From Lentisphaerae bacterium WC36 (GTDB lineage Bacteria > Verrucomicrobiota > Lentisphaeria > Victivallales > SZUA-371): 64,000 nt of DNA. This document shows, piece by piece, positions 8,909 to 17,194 of this stretch. The notes under the pieces were generated by a model that did no database searches, was not told the origin of the DNA, and worked only from the letters and a program-made list of their open reading frames with translations. The position numbers were made by a program, and so were the translations under genes. Position 1 is the first letter of the stretch. The number at the start of each line of letters is the position of its first letter. The stretch lies in contig CP085689.1 in NCBI GenBank assembly GCA_020683205.1, positions 806,001 through 870,000 on the forward strand. Direction: 5' to 3'.

Positions 8909-9628
8909 TTAGGATAGTTTTTTAGCTAATTTTTCAATTGAAATTTGTAGTGATTTAGCTAAAACTTGTTGCTCTTTTTTGCGTTTGTAATTACGAACAG
9001 CACTCAAAAAATAGTAAAAGGGTAATTGTTTAACGCTGTAAAAACGCTCTAAATCAATCACAGCAATCAGCTTGTTGGTGGGGTTGTAAAAAAGATGTTT
9101 TACAAACCAGTCACGATAAAAATACTGTGTTTGTTGGATTTCTTTGAAACTAATGATTAATTTTTCGGCAAATTCATCAAAAATTTGTTGATACTTTTCA
9201 TCATTTTTTCTCATTTCATGTAGATCATATAACGAAATATAGTCGCTTAAATCTTTCATCAAAATAAAAGCTTGCTTTCCACTTTCATCAATTGCATGCG
9301 CAGAAAATTGTGAACTCGTCAGATCAAATTGTGGTAGGATTTCACGTGCCGTTAATTCATTTTTAACAGCAGAAAATGATTTGCCAGTTGAGCGTTTAAG
9401 AAAATATTTTTCACCATCAAGCTTTAGCATGCATGTTTCACGCAAAATAGTATTTCCGCCACGAACTTTGTGTGAACGTTTTACTTCTATACCCATATCT
9501 TTGGCAAATTTATTTGCCTCAATATTCCAGAAGTCGGTAAAATTTTTTAACTCAAATTTTGCTAATAATTCTTGTTCATTTTTATTTGTAAATACAACTT
9601 TATTTTTGTTATAGTTATTCTTGTTCAT
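8909..9628 (-). CDS. Lipopolysaccharide kinase-like protein (WaaP/InaA family)
   Basis: 239 residues with a protein-kinase-like fold. KYFLKRSTGKSF carries the ATP-binding lysine, AFILMKDLSDY corresponds to the hinge, YRDWFVKHLFY to the catalytic loop and AVIDLERF to the metal-binding Asp motif. WaaP-family enzymes phosphorylate heptose or Kdo in the lipopolysaccharide inner core at the cytoplasmic face. It overlaps the preceding glycosyltransferase by 14 nt, so the two are probably translationally coupled. The exact acceptor is not decidable. It is the last gene of the surface-glycan cluster. Confidence 0.82.
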   Translation of the reverse strand: MNKNNYNKNKVVFTNKNEQELLAKFELKNFTDFWNIEANKFAKDMGIEVKRSHKVRGGNTILRETCMLKLDGEKYFLKRSTGKSFSAVKNELTAREILPQFDLTSSQFSAHAIDESGKQAFILMKDLSDYISLYDLHEMRKNDEKYQQIFDEFAEKLIISFKEIQQTQYFYRDWFVKHLFYNPTNKLIAVIDLERFYSVKQLPFYYFLSAVRNYKRKKEQQVLAKSLQISIEKLAKKLS

Positions 9629-10715
9629 CTTTATCCTTTAAAACTTCATCAATGCCAAAAATACAGTCATTGACAGTAATTAATTTCATACAATCGTGAG
9701 CAACTGGACAATCTTTATAATCACATGGGCTGCAGTCAACTCCTAAATAAATATTATGTCGAGGTGCAGTCGTTTCTGGAGGATACCAACGATTGAAATC
9801 CCCAGGACCATATAACACTACAGCTGGAGTATTAACTGCACTAGCAAGGTGGCACGGTCCAGAATCTAAACCTACGAAAATATTGCTATAATGAATAATT
9901 AGAGCACTTAAATCTAGCGAAGTTTCGCCAGCTAAATTAATACTAACTTCCTGAATATTCGCTGTTAATTGCGCAATTAAACCGTTGATCATTATTCCTT
10001 CCGCGGGACCTCCTGCAAAAACTAGTTTTTCAATGTTTTTTTCTTTAATTAAATACTCACAAATTTTTGCCCATTTTTCATTGCTCCAATTTTTAGAACT
10101 TCTTTTTGCTGAAAATGGTGCAATAACAGCATAATTGTGTTTGTTAAAGTGGTATTTTCCCATTAAGTCAGCAAATTCATCATAACTTTCTTTTTTAAAC
10201 CAACTATATTCATAGCTTAAGTCTAAATGGTTTGGTAAATCAATATTCATATCTTCAAGCGCAGCACGAACAACGCTTGCACAATTTTCTGTTTCGGTTG
10301 CATCTGTTGAATATTTTGGCTCAATGTCAATAAATGATGTTAATTTTTCTTTTTTAGTTACTTGGCAATACTTAATTTTTTTGTTACCAATAATTTTTTT
10401 AGCGCCACCCATTAACGCCCACGGGACACGTCCCAAGTCTTGAGGAGAAATTAAAAAATAATCAATTCTTAAGCGTCTAAATTTACGAACTAACCTCATT
10501 TTTTCTTTTAAACTACGGTTTCTAACCGTGATAATTTCATCAACATAAGGACAGTTTTTAATTATTTCTACTCCTCCTGCATGTTTTGTTAAAAGTGCAA
10601 TATGTGCGTCAGGACAATATTGACGCAAATTACGTAGCGCAGGAATAAATGCGAGCATATCACCAATATTTTGTAGACGTGTAATTAAAATACTTAATTG
10701 ACCATTTTTTAACAT
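9615..10715 (-). CDS. Glycosyltransferase family 9 (heptosyltransferase-like)
   Basis: 366 residues with two Rossmann-like halves (GT-B). The C-terminal donor site reads FVGLDSGPCHLASAVNTPA then VLYGPGDFNRWYPP, the GT9 hallmark; KLVFAGGPAEG precedes it. A cysteine-rich tail (CSPCDYKDCPVAHDC) is common in GT9 proteins. Members add ADP-heptose to the lipopolysaccharide core. It sits between a GT4 enzyme and the WaaP-like kinase, which fits core assembly. Rfa-type adenylyltransferase for making the donor is encoded at 57967-58479. The ribosome site is weak (AAGGTT). Confidence 0.88.
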   Translation of the reverse strand: MLKNGQLSILITRLQNIGDMLAFIPALRNLRQYCPDAHIALLTKHAGGVEIIKNCPYVDEIITVRNRSLKEKMRLVRKFRRLRIDYFLISPQDLGRVPWALMGGAKKIIGNKKIKYCQVTKKEKLTSFIDIEPKYSTDATETENCASVVRAALEDMNIDLPNHLDLSYEYSWFKKESYDEFADLMGKYHFNKHNYAVIAPFSAKRSSKNWSNEKWAKICEYLIKEKNIEKLVFAGGPAEGIMINGLIAQLTANIQEVSINLAGETSLDLSALIIHYSNIFVGLDSGPCHLASAVNTPAVVLYGPGDFNRWYPPETTAPRHNIYLGVDCSPCDYKDCPVAHDCMKLITVNDCIFGIDEVLKDKDEQE

Positions 10716-10770
10716 AATTATAAATAACCTTATCGTGGTTTTTGTTTACAATATCAATTCATACATTAGC

Positions 10771-11937
10771 CTAGTTTTTTTTATTTGCAATTTTTATAAA
10801 AAGCTTTTCAATACTTTCGACATTTTTATTCCAATCAAAATTTTGTGCTGTTTTAATGGCATTTCTAGTAAAAGATTTTTTTTGTTCTGTATTCAAGTTT
10901 AGAAAATCATTAAGATATGCTGCCAAAGTGCTGCTATCGGTGCAGTTTTCTAAAAAGTAACCATTTTTTTTGTGATTAATGATTTCAGATGCTCCAACTA
11001 ATTTACTGGTAACTGCTGGCACACCACATGCCATTGCCTCTGTAATAACATTGCCAAATGTTTCAAATGAACCTGGATAAACTAATAAATCACTAATTTG
11101 ATAAATTTCATTTATACTGCGTTGCAATCCTAAAAACTTAATATCTATACTATTTAAATTGCTGTTATTTATTTTATTTAAATATGAAGTTGCATTATCT
11201 TTGCCAACGATCAATAAGGATAAATTTTTTAGAGATGACTTTTTATCTAACTTTAATAACGCTTCTAAAACGGTTGGTAACCCTTTTATTTTAAAGTTAT
11301 GAGCAACAAAAACGAAAACAGTATTTCCGCTTGGAATATTATACTTAGCTTTTAAATTTATTAATTTTTCTTTGTCATCTTTTATATTGTAAAATTTGTC
11401 GTGGTCGAGTCCATTATAGATGACAGAAATTTTTTCTTCTGGAACATCAAAGTTTTCCATTAATTGCGTTTTAAATAGTTGCGATATTACAATAAAATTT
11501 TTTGCTTTATTTTTGGTGAAAAGCTCTTTTTCTAATTTCAAAAGAAAACTATGCCGTGGATTTAAGCTTTGAATTTTATGATAATTCATTGGTAGCCATA
11601 TATGATGGATTTGTTCGGTAACTCGCATGACATCGACGGGGTAGGTGCGGCATAGCGAAAAAGTAATTTCAAATTTTTCTCGCAAATTTTCATTTTTAAT
11701 GATTTTCTGAGCTTGTTTGTGAAATGAATAAGTGCCACTAAATAATGAACGCTTTTTTGGAACTTTAATCCATTTTAAATTGTGATTTTCTTGTTCTTTA
11801 TCAATTGCAAATTTTTCTGATAAAATTGTAACGCAATGACCCCGTTTGATAAGTCCAAAAGCAATCTCGGTAGCGGCACGTTCCGCTCCTCCAGGTGATA
11901 TTGATGTAAAGTTTCTGCGAATTAATAAAATATTCAT
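10771..11937 (-). CDS. Glycosyltransferase family 4 (WaaG-like)
   Basis: 388 residues with a GT-B fold. The N-terminus RNFTSISPGGAERAATEIA is the acceptor-side glycine loop. The donor side has VFVAHNFKIKGLPTVLEALL and the E-x7-E motif within SFETFGNVITEAMACGVPAV. This resembles WaaG-like core glucosyltransferases of lipopolysaccharide. Its start overlaps the epimerase stop by 4 nt (ATGA type), so it is co-translated with it. The sugar and acceptor are not known; glucose, galactose or GlcNAc are all possible. Confidence 0.9.
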   Translation of the reverse strand: MNILLIRRNFTSISPGGAERAATEIAFGLIKRGHCVTILSEKFAIDKEQENHNLKWIKVPKKRSLFSGTYSFHKQAQKIIKNENLREKFEITFSLCRTYPVDVMRVTEQIHHIWLPMNYHKIQSLNPRHSFLLKLEKELFTKNKAKNFIVISQLFKTQLMENFDVPEEKISVIYNGLDHDKFYNIKDDKEKLINLKAKYNIPSGNTVFVFVAHNFKIKGLPTVLEALLKLDKKSSLKNLSLLIVGKDNATSYLNKINNSNLNSIDIKFLGLQRSINEIYQISDLLVYPGSFETFGNVITEAMACGVPAVTSKLVGASEIINHKKNGYFLENCTDSSTLAAYLNDFLNLNTEQKKSFTRNAIKTAQNFDWNKNVESIEKLFIKIANKKN

Positions 11938-12992
11938 TTTTTACCTTGAAAATTACTATCGAAATGATTAATATTCTCAATATACCATGCAACTGTTTTG
12001 GCTATTCCTTGATCAAAAGAATCTGTTACAGAATAGTTTAAAAGTCGCTTAGCCTTTGCTATATTTGCCAGTGAATGGGGAATGTCTCCAGCACGTTTTT
12101 GTCCATAAATTGGCACTATTTGAGCTAGCTCTGAACGGTTTGTTTTTTGAATTAAATTATTTTTTATTGCTGTAAAAAGTTCATCTAGAGAAATGCGATT
12201 TCCACATGCGATATTAAAAATATTATGTTTGACTTCTTCTTTTGCATATATTTTTTCTGTTGTAGTTGCTAAGGCTAATAAATTTGCATTAACGACATTT
12301 TCAACATAGGTGAAGTCACGGGAAAATGATCCATTATTATTATTAATTGTTGGCTGTTGATGCTTTAATAATTGGAGGATAAATTTTGGGATAACTGCTG
12401 CGTATGCACCATTTGGATTTTGATTTGGTCCAAAAACATTAAAGTATCTTAATCCAACAGTTTCAATGCCATAAACGCGCGAAAAGTTTTCTGCGAATAA
12501 TTCATTTGTAACCTTGGTTGCTGCATAAGGTGATAGAATTTTGCCAGTATTTTCTTCTGTTTTTATGTCATCAGTATTATTGCCATAAACTGAACTACTT
12601 GAGGCATAAACAAAACGCTTCACTTTTGCTTCTTTTGCCGCATTTAAAATATTAACAAACCCCATGGTGTTGGCATTTATAGATTTAAGAGGGTTTTCTA
12701 CTGAGCGTGGTACTGAGCCAATTGCGCCTTGATGTAAAACATAATCAATATTTTTAATCGCCTTTAAACACATTTGTTTACAGCAAATGGAACCTTCAAT
12801 TAATGAAAAATTACTGTTCTTGAAAAATGGTTCAATATTTTTTAATGAACCTGTTGAAAAATCATCTAAACAAGTAATATTAGCGTTTAATTGTAAAAGT
12901 TTACTAATAATATTGGAGCCAATAAATCCAGCCCCCCCAGTGATTAAGATGTTTTTATTGTTAAAAAAATTGTCATCTATTGTGTTCGTCAT
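11934..12992 (-). CDS. NAD-dependent sugar-nucleotide 4-epimerase (WbpP/Gne-like)
   Basis: 352 residues of the extended short-chain dehydrogenase family. The NAD site is ILITGGAGFIGSNI, the catalytic Ser/Tyr/Lys set is YASSSSVYG and SPYAATKVTNE, and LRYFNVFGPNQNPNGAYAAV matches the UDP-GlcNAc/GalNAc 4-epimerase branch (WbpP, TviC). It provides the activated sugar for the downstream glycosyltransferases. It is first in the four-gene minus-strand cluster; the promoter should lie in the 507-bp gap shared with nifJ. Strict substrate choice (UDP-Glc or UDP-GlcNAc) depends on residues that I cannot evaluate without an alignment. Confidence 0.88.
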   Translation of the reverse strand: MTNTIDDNFFNNKNILITGGAGFIGSNIISKLLQLNANITCLDDFSTGSLKNIEPFFKNSNFSLIEGSICCKQMCLKAIKNIDYVLHQGAIGSVPRSVENPLKSINANTMGFVNILNAAKEAKVKRFVYASSSSVYGNNTDDIKTEENTGKILSPYAATKVTNELFAENFSRVYGIETVGLRYFNVFGPNQNPNGAYAAVIPKFILQLLKHQQPTINNNNGSFSRDFTYVENVVNANLLALATTTEKIYAKEEVKHNIFNIACGNRISLDELFTAIKNNLIQKTNRSELAQIVPIYGQKRAGDIPHSLANIAKAKRLLNYSVTDSFDQGIAKTVAWYIENINHFDSNFQGKK

Positions 12993-13499
12993 AATCGAAT
13001 GTTCAACCTATCATTTATAGTCTGATATAACTTAAATTATTATTTACCAAGATTATTTTAAAATATACTCAAAAATAACATTTTAAAATAAAAAAGAGAA
13101 AAAATAAGTTAATTATAGCAAAAATGGTTAGACTTCAATATGTAATAGCATTGAAAAATATTTAACAGTATTATTTTTAAAGAAATACACCAAAAATGTT
13201 AAGTAAATAATTAAATATTAATAAAAAAATGCTAAAAAATTTGCATTAAGAGCTAAGTGCTTGAATATTATTTGACGCTGAATAGTTTTTATAGCAATAA
13301 TTTCAATTGCATTTGGAAAAAAAACTGTTATATTATTTCGGCAAAAAATTATTTATAAAAAATTAATTACCAATAGTTAAAGACTTTTGATGATTGTTTT
13401 TTATAAATACAAGGTCAAATTTTATTATTAGCTTAGCAATTTTTATAAATTGCTGGCAATTTAAGTTTAAACAAACAAAATCATTAATGGAGAATCATT
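12993..13499. promoter_or_regulatory. Divergent control region between epimerase cluster and nifJ
   Basis: 507 bp, very AT-rich, no gene. A candidate nifJ promoter is TTGCAT (13307-13312), 16 bp, TATATT (13329-13334). A perfect 8-bp hairpin AGCAATTT / AAATTGCT with a 4-nt loop lies at 13435-13454, inside the predicted nifJ leader. GGAG at 13490-13493 is the nifJ ribosome site. No clear operator for a known regulator is seen. Confidence 0.45.
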
Positions 13500-16400
13500 A
13501 TGTCCGGAAAAATGATGACAATTGATGGAAACTACGCTGCGGCATATGTTGCATACGCTTTTAGTGAAGTTGCTTCAATTTACCCAATCACACCATCTTC
13601 AAATATGGGTGAGTATGCTGACGAGTGGGCTAGTCAGGATAAAAAAAATGTCTTTGGTCAGAAAGTTAACGTTGTAGAAATGCAATCAGAAGCTGGTGCA
13701 GCTGGTGCTGTTCACGGTTCTTTAAGTGCTGGTGCTTTAACTACTACATTTACGGCTTCTCAAGGATTATTATTAATGATCCCTAATATGCACAAAATCG
13801 CTGGTGAAATGTTACCAACAGTTTTCCACGTTTCTGCGCGTTCAATTGCTGCACAATCTTTATCGATCTTTGGTGATCACTCAGACGTTATGGGTGTTCG
13901 TAATACTGGTTGGGCTATGACTGCTGCTGCATCAATTCAAGAAACTCATGACTTAGCTTTAGTTGCACATCTTGCAACATTAGAGAGCGAAATTCCATTT
14001 TTAAGTTTCTTTGATGGTTTCCGTACATCTCATGAATACCAAAAGGTAGAATTATTACCTTATGAAAATATTAAAGAAATGATCGACATGAACTATGTTG
14101 AACGTTTCCGTGATCGTGGTTTACGTCCAGATGCTCCATACGCAAAAGTTGGTGCTCAAAACCCTGATGTTTACTTCCAAGGGCGTGAAACAACAAATAA
14201 TCAATATGCTGATCTTCCTGAATTGGTTCAAAAGTATATGGATAAGGTTGGCGAAGTAACTGGTCGTAAATATAAATTATTCGATTACGTCGGTGCTGCT
14301 GATGCTGATAAAGTTATTATCGCGATGGGTTCTGCTTGCGATACTATTGATGAAACTTTAGAGTATTTATTGGCTAAAGGCGAAAAAGTAGGTGCGATTA
14401 AAGTTAGACTTTACCGTCCATTCAGCGCTGAAGCATTTATTGATCAAATTCCAGCAACTTGTAAAAAAATTGCTGTATTAGATAGAACTAAAGAGCCAGG
14501 AGCTCTTGGTGAGCCATTATACTTAGATGTACAAGCTGCATTAGCAAACAAAGACATCAAAGTTATCGGTGGTCGCTATGGTTTATCAAGTAAAGAATTC
14601 ACTCCAAGTGATATTTATGCTGTTTACAAACATTTAGATGGCGCTTGTACAACTAACTTCACAGTTGGTATTAATGATGATGTTAGTAATCTTTCGATCG
14701 AAGTTTCTGAGCAAATTGACACAGAGCCAAAAGACCGTGTTAGTTGCATGTTCTGGGGCTTAGGTGCTGATGGTACTGTTGGTGCTAACAAAAACAGTAT
14801 CAAAATTATTGGTGATCATACTGATAAATATGTACAAGCATATTTCGTATACGATTCAAAAAAATCTGGTGGTATCACAGTTTCTCATTTACGTTTTGGT
14901 GACAGCCAAATTAAGAGTGAATACTTAATTAACACTCCAGATTTCGTAGCTTGTCATAACCCAGCATACATTGGTCGTTATGATATGTTAAAAGGTTTAA
15001 AGAAAGGTGGTACTTTCTTATTAAATAGTGAAATTGCTAGCAGTGAAGTATTTGAACACCTAACTGCTGATATGCAACAATACATTATTGATAACGATAT
15101 TCAATTCTATAACGTTGATGCTTTAAAAGTAGCTGAAAGCGTTGGTCTTGGTGGTCGTATTAATACTGTTATGCAGACTTGTTTCTTCAAATTAGCAAAC
15201 ATTATTCCTGCTGAAGAAGCTATTGACTACATTAAACAAGCTATCACAAAAACTTTCAAAAAGAAAGGTGATGACATTGTTGCTATGAACTGTAGCGCTG
15301 TAGATAACGCATTAGCTGGTTTAGAAAAAGTTGAAATTCCAGCTGAAATGCCTGCTAAAGCATTTGTTGCTCCAAAATTAGTTCCAGAAGACGCAATTGA
15401 GTTTGCTACAGATATTTTAGAACCAATCATGCACTTAAAAGGTGATGATATTCCTGTATCAAAAATGAGCAAAGATGGTTCACTACCAATTGGTACAACT
15501 TCATTGGAAAAACGAGGTATCGCTCCACAAGTTCCAAAGTGGCTTAAAGAAAACTGTATTCAGTGCAACCAATGTGTTATGTCTTGTCCACACGCAGTTA
15601 TACGAGCAAAACAAATAGAGCCTGCTTCATTAGAGAATGCTCCAGAAGGTTTCGATGTATTGGATTCTAAGTGTAAAAACGATAAAGACTTAAAATACAA
15701 ATTACAAGTTTATATAGATGACTGTACTGGTTGTGGTGTTTGTATCGAAACTTGTCCTGCTAAAAATAAAGCATTAGAATTCTCTCCATTAGAAGAAGAG
15801 CACGCTGCTAACCAACGCGCATGCGCAGACTTCTTCCAAGAGTTACCAGATAACATCTTAGATGGCGCTAATGTAAATACTGTTAAAGGATCACAGTTTA
15901 AAACTCCTTTATTCGAATTCTCAGGAGCTTGTGCTGGTTGTGGTGAAACTCCTTATGTTAAGTTAGTAACTCAGTTATACGGTGAGCGTATGATTATCGC
16001 TAACGCAACAGGTTGTTCTTCAATCTACGGTGGTTCATTCCCAGTAGTACCATACTGTAAAGATAAAAATGGTCGTGGTCCAGCTTGGGCTAACTCATTA
16101 TTTGAAGACAATGCTGAATACGGATTTGGTTTCCGTTTAGCGGTTGATAGCAATCGTGAGCAATTAAAAGCTAACGTTGCGAAAGTTTTAGAAGCAGGTA
16201 CAACTGCTGAATTAACTGAAGCTTTAAACGTTGCAATGGAAAACTTTAATGGCAAAGATGACGTTGCTCTTGCAGCTCAAGATACAGTTGCGGCAGCATT
16301 ACCTGCAGCGGTTCAAGCAGCAAGTGGTGAAGCAGCTGTTGCTTTATCAAAAATTAATGAATTAAAAGACTACTTTGTTGACAAATCAGTTTGGATCTTT

Positions 16401-17015
16401 GGTGGTGACGGTTGGGCTTATGACATCGGTTTCGGTGGATTAGACCATGTTGTTGCATCAGGTCGTAATGTTAACATCTTAGTTGTTGATACAGAGGTTT
16501 ATTCAAACACTGGTGGTCAGGCTTCTAAAGCTACTCCAATTGGTGCGGTTGCTAAATTTGCTAACGCTGGTATGCGTATGACTAAGAAAAACTTAGGTTT
16601 CATGTGCATGAGCTATGGTAATGTTTATGTTGCATCTATCTCAATGGGTGCTGATCGTAACCAATGCTTAAAAGCTTTTAAAGAAGCTGAAGAGTGGGAT
16701 GGTCCATCAATTATCTTAGCATATGCTCCATGTATTGCTCATGGTATTGACATGATGAAGAGTCAAACAGAAGCTAAGCGTGCTGTTGAAGCAGGTTACT
16801 GGCCAATGTATCGTTTCAATCCTGCGAATGAAAAACCGTTCACATGGGATGCGAAACCACCTAAAGGTGACTTCCAAGAGTTTATCCGTAGTGAACGTCG
16901 TTATACATCATTATTCAAAACAGCTCCAGAAGAAGCTGAAGCAGTGTTCCAAGCTGCAGAAGAAGATTGTAAAAAACGTATGGACTTCTACCAAAAACTT
17001 GGAGATATCATGTAA
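13500..17015 (+). CDS. nifJ: Pyruvate:ferredoxin (flavodoxin) oxidoreductase, homodimeric type
   Basis: 1171 residues, the standard length of one-chain PFOR. It oxidises pyruvate with CoA to acetyl-CoA and CO2 and reduces ferredoxin. Domains in order: pyruvate-binding domain with YPITPSSNMGEYADEWA; CoA-binding middle region; a ferredoxin domain with two 4Fe-4S motifs, CIQCNQCVMSCP (~685) and CTGCGVCIETCP (~741); and the TPP domain with CAGCGE (~811, proximal cluster) and GGDGWAYDIGFGGLDHV (~967), with a further cysteine in APCIAHGID. All cluster cysteines are intact. The codon mix is richer in frequent codons (GGT, GCT, CGT) than neighbours, as expected for a highly expressed central-metabolism gene. 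A strong terminator follows. It is an indicator of anaerobic metabolism. Confidence 0.97.
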   Translation: MSGKMMTIDGNYAAAYVAYAFSEVASIYPITPSSNMGEYADEWASQDKKNVFGQKVNVVEMQSEAGAAGAVHGSLSAGALTTTFTASQGLLLMIPNMHKIAGEMLPTVFHVSARSIAAQSLSIFGDHSDVMGVRNTGWAMTAAASIQETHDLALVAHLATLESEIPFLSFFDGFRTSHEYQKVELLPYENIKEMIDMNYVERFRDRGLRPDAPYAKVGAQNPDVYFQGRETTNNQYADLPELVQKYMDKVGEVTGRKYKLFDYVGAADADKVIIAMGSACDTIDETLEYLLAKGEKVGAIKVRLYRPFSAEAFIDQIPATCKKIAVLDRTKEPGALGEPLYLDVQAALANKDIKVIGGRYGLSSKEFTPSDIYAVYKHLDGACTTNFTVGINDDVSNLSIEVSEQIDTEPKDRVSCMFWGLGADGTVGANKNSIKIIGDHTDKYVQAYFVYDSKKSGGITVSHLRFGDSQIKSEYLINTPDFVACHNPAYIGRYDMLKGLKKGGTFLLNSEIASSEVFEHLTADMQQYIIDNDIQFYNVDALKVAESVGLGGRINTVMQTCFFKLANIIPAEEAIDYIKQAITKTFKKKGDDIVAMNCSAVDNALAGLEKVEIPAEMPAKAFVAPKLVPEDAIEFATDILEPIMHLKGDDIPVSKMSKDGSLPIGTTSLEKRGIAPQVPKWLKENCIQCNQCVMSCPHAVIRAKQIEPASLENAPEGFDVLDSKCKNDKDLKYKLQVYIDDCTGCGVCIETCPAKNKALEFSPLEEEHAANQRACADFFQELPDNILDGANVNTVKGSQFKTPLFEFSGACAGCGETPYVKLVTQLYGERMIIANATGCSSIYGGSFPVVPYCKDKNGRGPAWANSLFEDNAEYGFGFRLAVDSNREQLKANVAKVLEAGTTAELTEALNVAMENFNGKDDVALAAQDTVAAALPAAVQAASGEAAVALSKINELKDYFVDKSVWIFGGDGWAYDIGFGGLDHVVASGRNVNILVVDTEVYSNTGGQASKATPIGAVAKFANAGMRMTKKNLGFMCMSYGNVYVASISMGADRNQCLKAFKEAEEWDGPSIILAYAPCIAHGIDMMKSQTEAKRAVEAGYWPMYRFNPANEKPFTWDAKPPKGDFQEFIRSERRYTSLFKTAPEEAEAVFQAAEEDCKKRMDFYQKLGDIM

Positions 17016-17053
17016 TTTAATAGCGCAATAGCGTTTTATTATAAAGATATTTT

Positions 17054-17091
17054 AATCCTAGTTTAGAAATTTCTAAACTAGGATTTTTTTT
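17054..17091 (+). terminator. Strong intrinsic terminator of nifJ
   Basis: A perfect 32-bp palindrome (16-bp half AATCCTAGTTTAGAAA, 17054-17069, and its complement 17070-17085) runs into an 8-T tract (17084-17091). It is 38 bp past the nifJ stop. Confidence 0.95.
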
Positions 17092-17126
17092 ATAAAGTTT
17101 TATTATGTCGTCTTTATCTTAAAAAT

Positions 17127-17154
17127 TTGACAAAATTTTTTAATATGTTATAAT
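17127..17154 (+). promoter_or_regulatory. Consensus sigma70 promoter
   Basis: TTGACA (17127-17132), 16 bp, TATAAT (17149-17154): a perfect match in both hexamers. Initiation near 17161 gives a ~34-nt leader to the ATG at 17195, which is preceded by AAGGAG. It therefore drives the frameshifted heparinase-like gene. Confidence 0.8.
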
Positions 17155-17194
17155 TTAATAAGTTATTATGTTGTCAAAGTTTAAGGAGTTAAAG

